A stretch of 64,000 bases of DNA, taken from Prorocentrum cordatum (taxonomy: Eukaryota > Sar > Dinophyceae > Prorocentrales > Prorocentraceae). Both the position numbers and the translations under genes were made by a program. The number at the start of each line of letters is the position of its first letter. Position 1 is the first letter of the stretch. The notes beneath the pieces are model-generated. The model made no database searches and was not told the origin of the DNA. It saw only the letters and a list, made by a program, of their open reading frames with translations. The stretch is from contig CAUYUJ010019272.1 in assembly GCA_963575745.1 (NCBI GenBank), forward strand, positions 62,001-126,000. The letters run 5' to 3'. Positions 63,911 to 64,000 of the stretch are shown here, piece by piece.

Positions 63911-64000
63911 GACTGTTAGCTTAAAACGACTTCTGCGGCACCCTGTCCGGCACCCGCCCAGACCCCCCTGTGGAGTCATCTGCTGCTTTCTTTTGAGACC

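Overview
The window looks like nuclear DNA from a large-genome protist, most likely a dinoflagellate. The reasons are GC-rich sequence with almost no intact genes, several lineages of decayed LINE retroposon ORFs, a PIF1-type helicase gene that has been duplicated, many short fold-back elements and a very high load of micro- and minisatellites. There are no operons, ribosome-binding sites or prokaryotic genes. The taxon is an inference from architecture; I saw no rRNA, tRNA or spliced-leader gene that would prove it.

Layout. 1-9.5 kb: repeat-only. A ~3 kb segment (595-3301) is tandemly duplicated (3800-6706) and followed by a partial inverted copy (7040-7545). These are built from 20-bp units, ~200-bp units and blocks of a 20-bp core spaced every 75/76 bp. 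9.6-10 kb: a LINE scrap next to a perfect 57-nt palindrome. 10-17 kb: simple repeats and a ~1 kb polypurine region, with no supported gene. 17.6-23.0 kb: a minus-strand coding region of unknown function, broken into several frames, whose N-terminus carries an ADP-ribosyltransferase-like HGTS motif. 23.0-25.8 kb: a 103-bp minisatellite preceded twice by the same leader.

25.8-34.0 kb: three minus-strand remnants of one LINE lineage, bracketed by ~365-bp inverted repeats. In all three the RNase H domain is in permuted order: the half with GDS and N..AD precedes the half with DGG and the catalytic Glu. This is the most interesting observation in the window. 34.3-39.0 kb: a module of a PIF1-like helicase fragment plus a 160-bp repeat array, present in two tandem copies. 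39-42 kb: further minisatellites.

42-63 kb: a low-gene region with at least seven families of short (110-170 bp) terminal-inverted-repeat elements, several in two or three dispersed copies, resembling MITEs or dinoflagellate introners. It also holds two other LINE lineages with canonical RNase H order (53.3-54.5 kb and 58.2-60.5 kb), long CAT, GGA/CCT and GAC microsatellites, and a terminal 73-bp repeat array.

A recurring theme is a core close to GAGGATGTCTCRRGCGAAA. It appears in at least four otherwise unrelated arrays on both strands, with spacing from about 48 to 76 bp. Nothing here reads as an intact host gene; the coding sequences are mobile-element derived or of unknown function and mostly broken.
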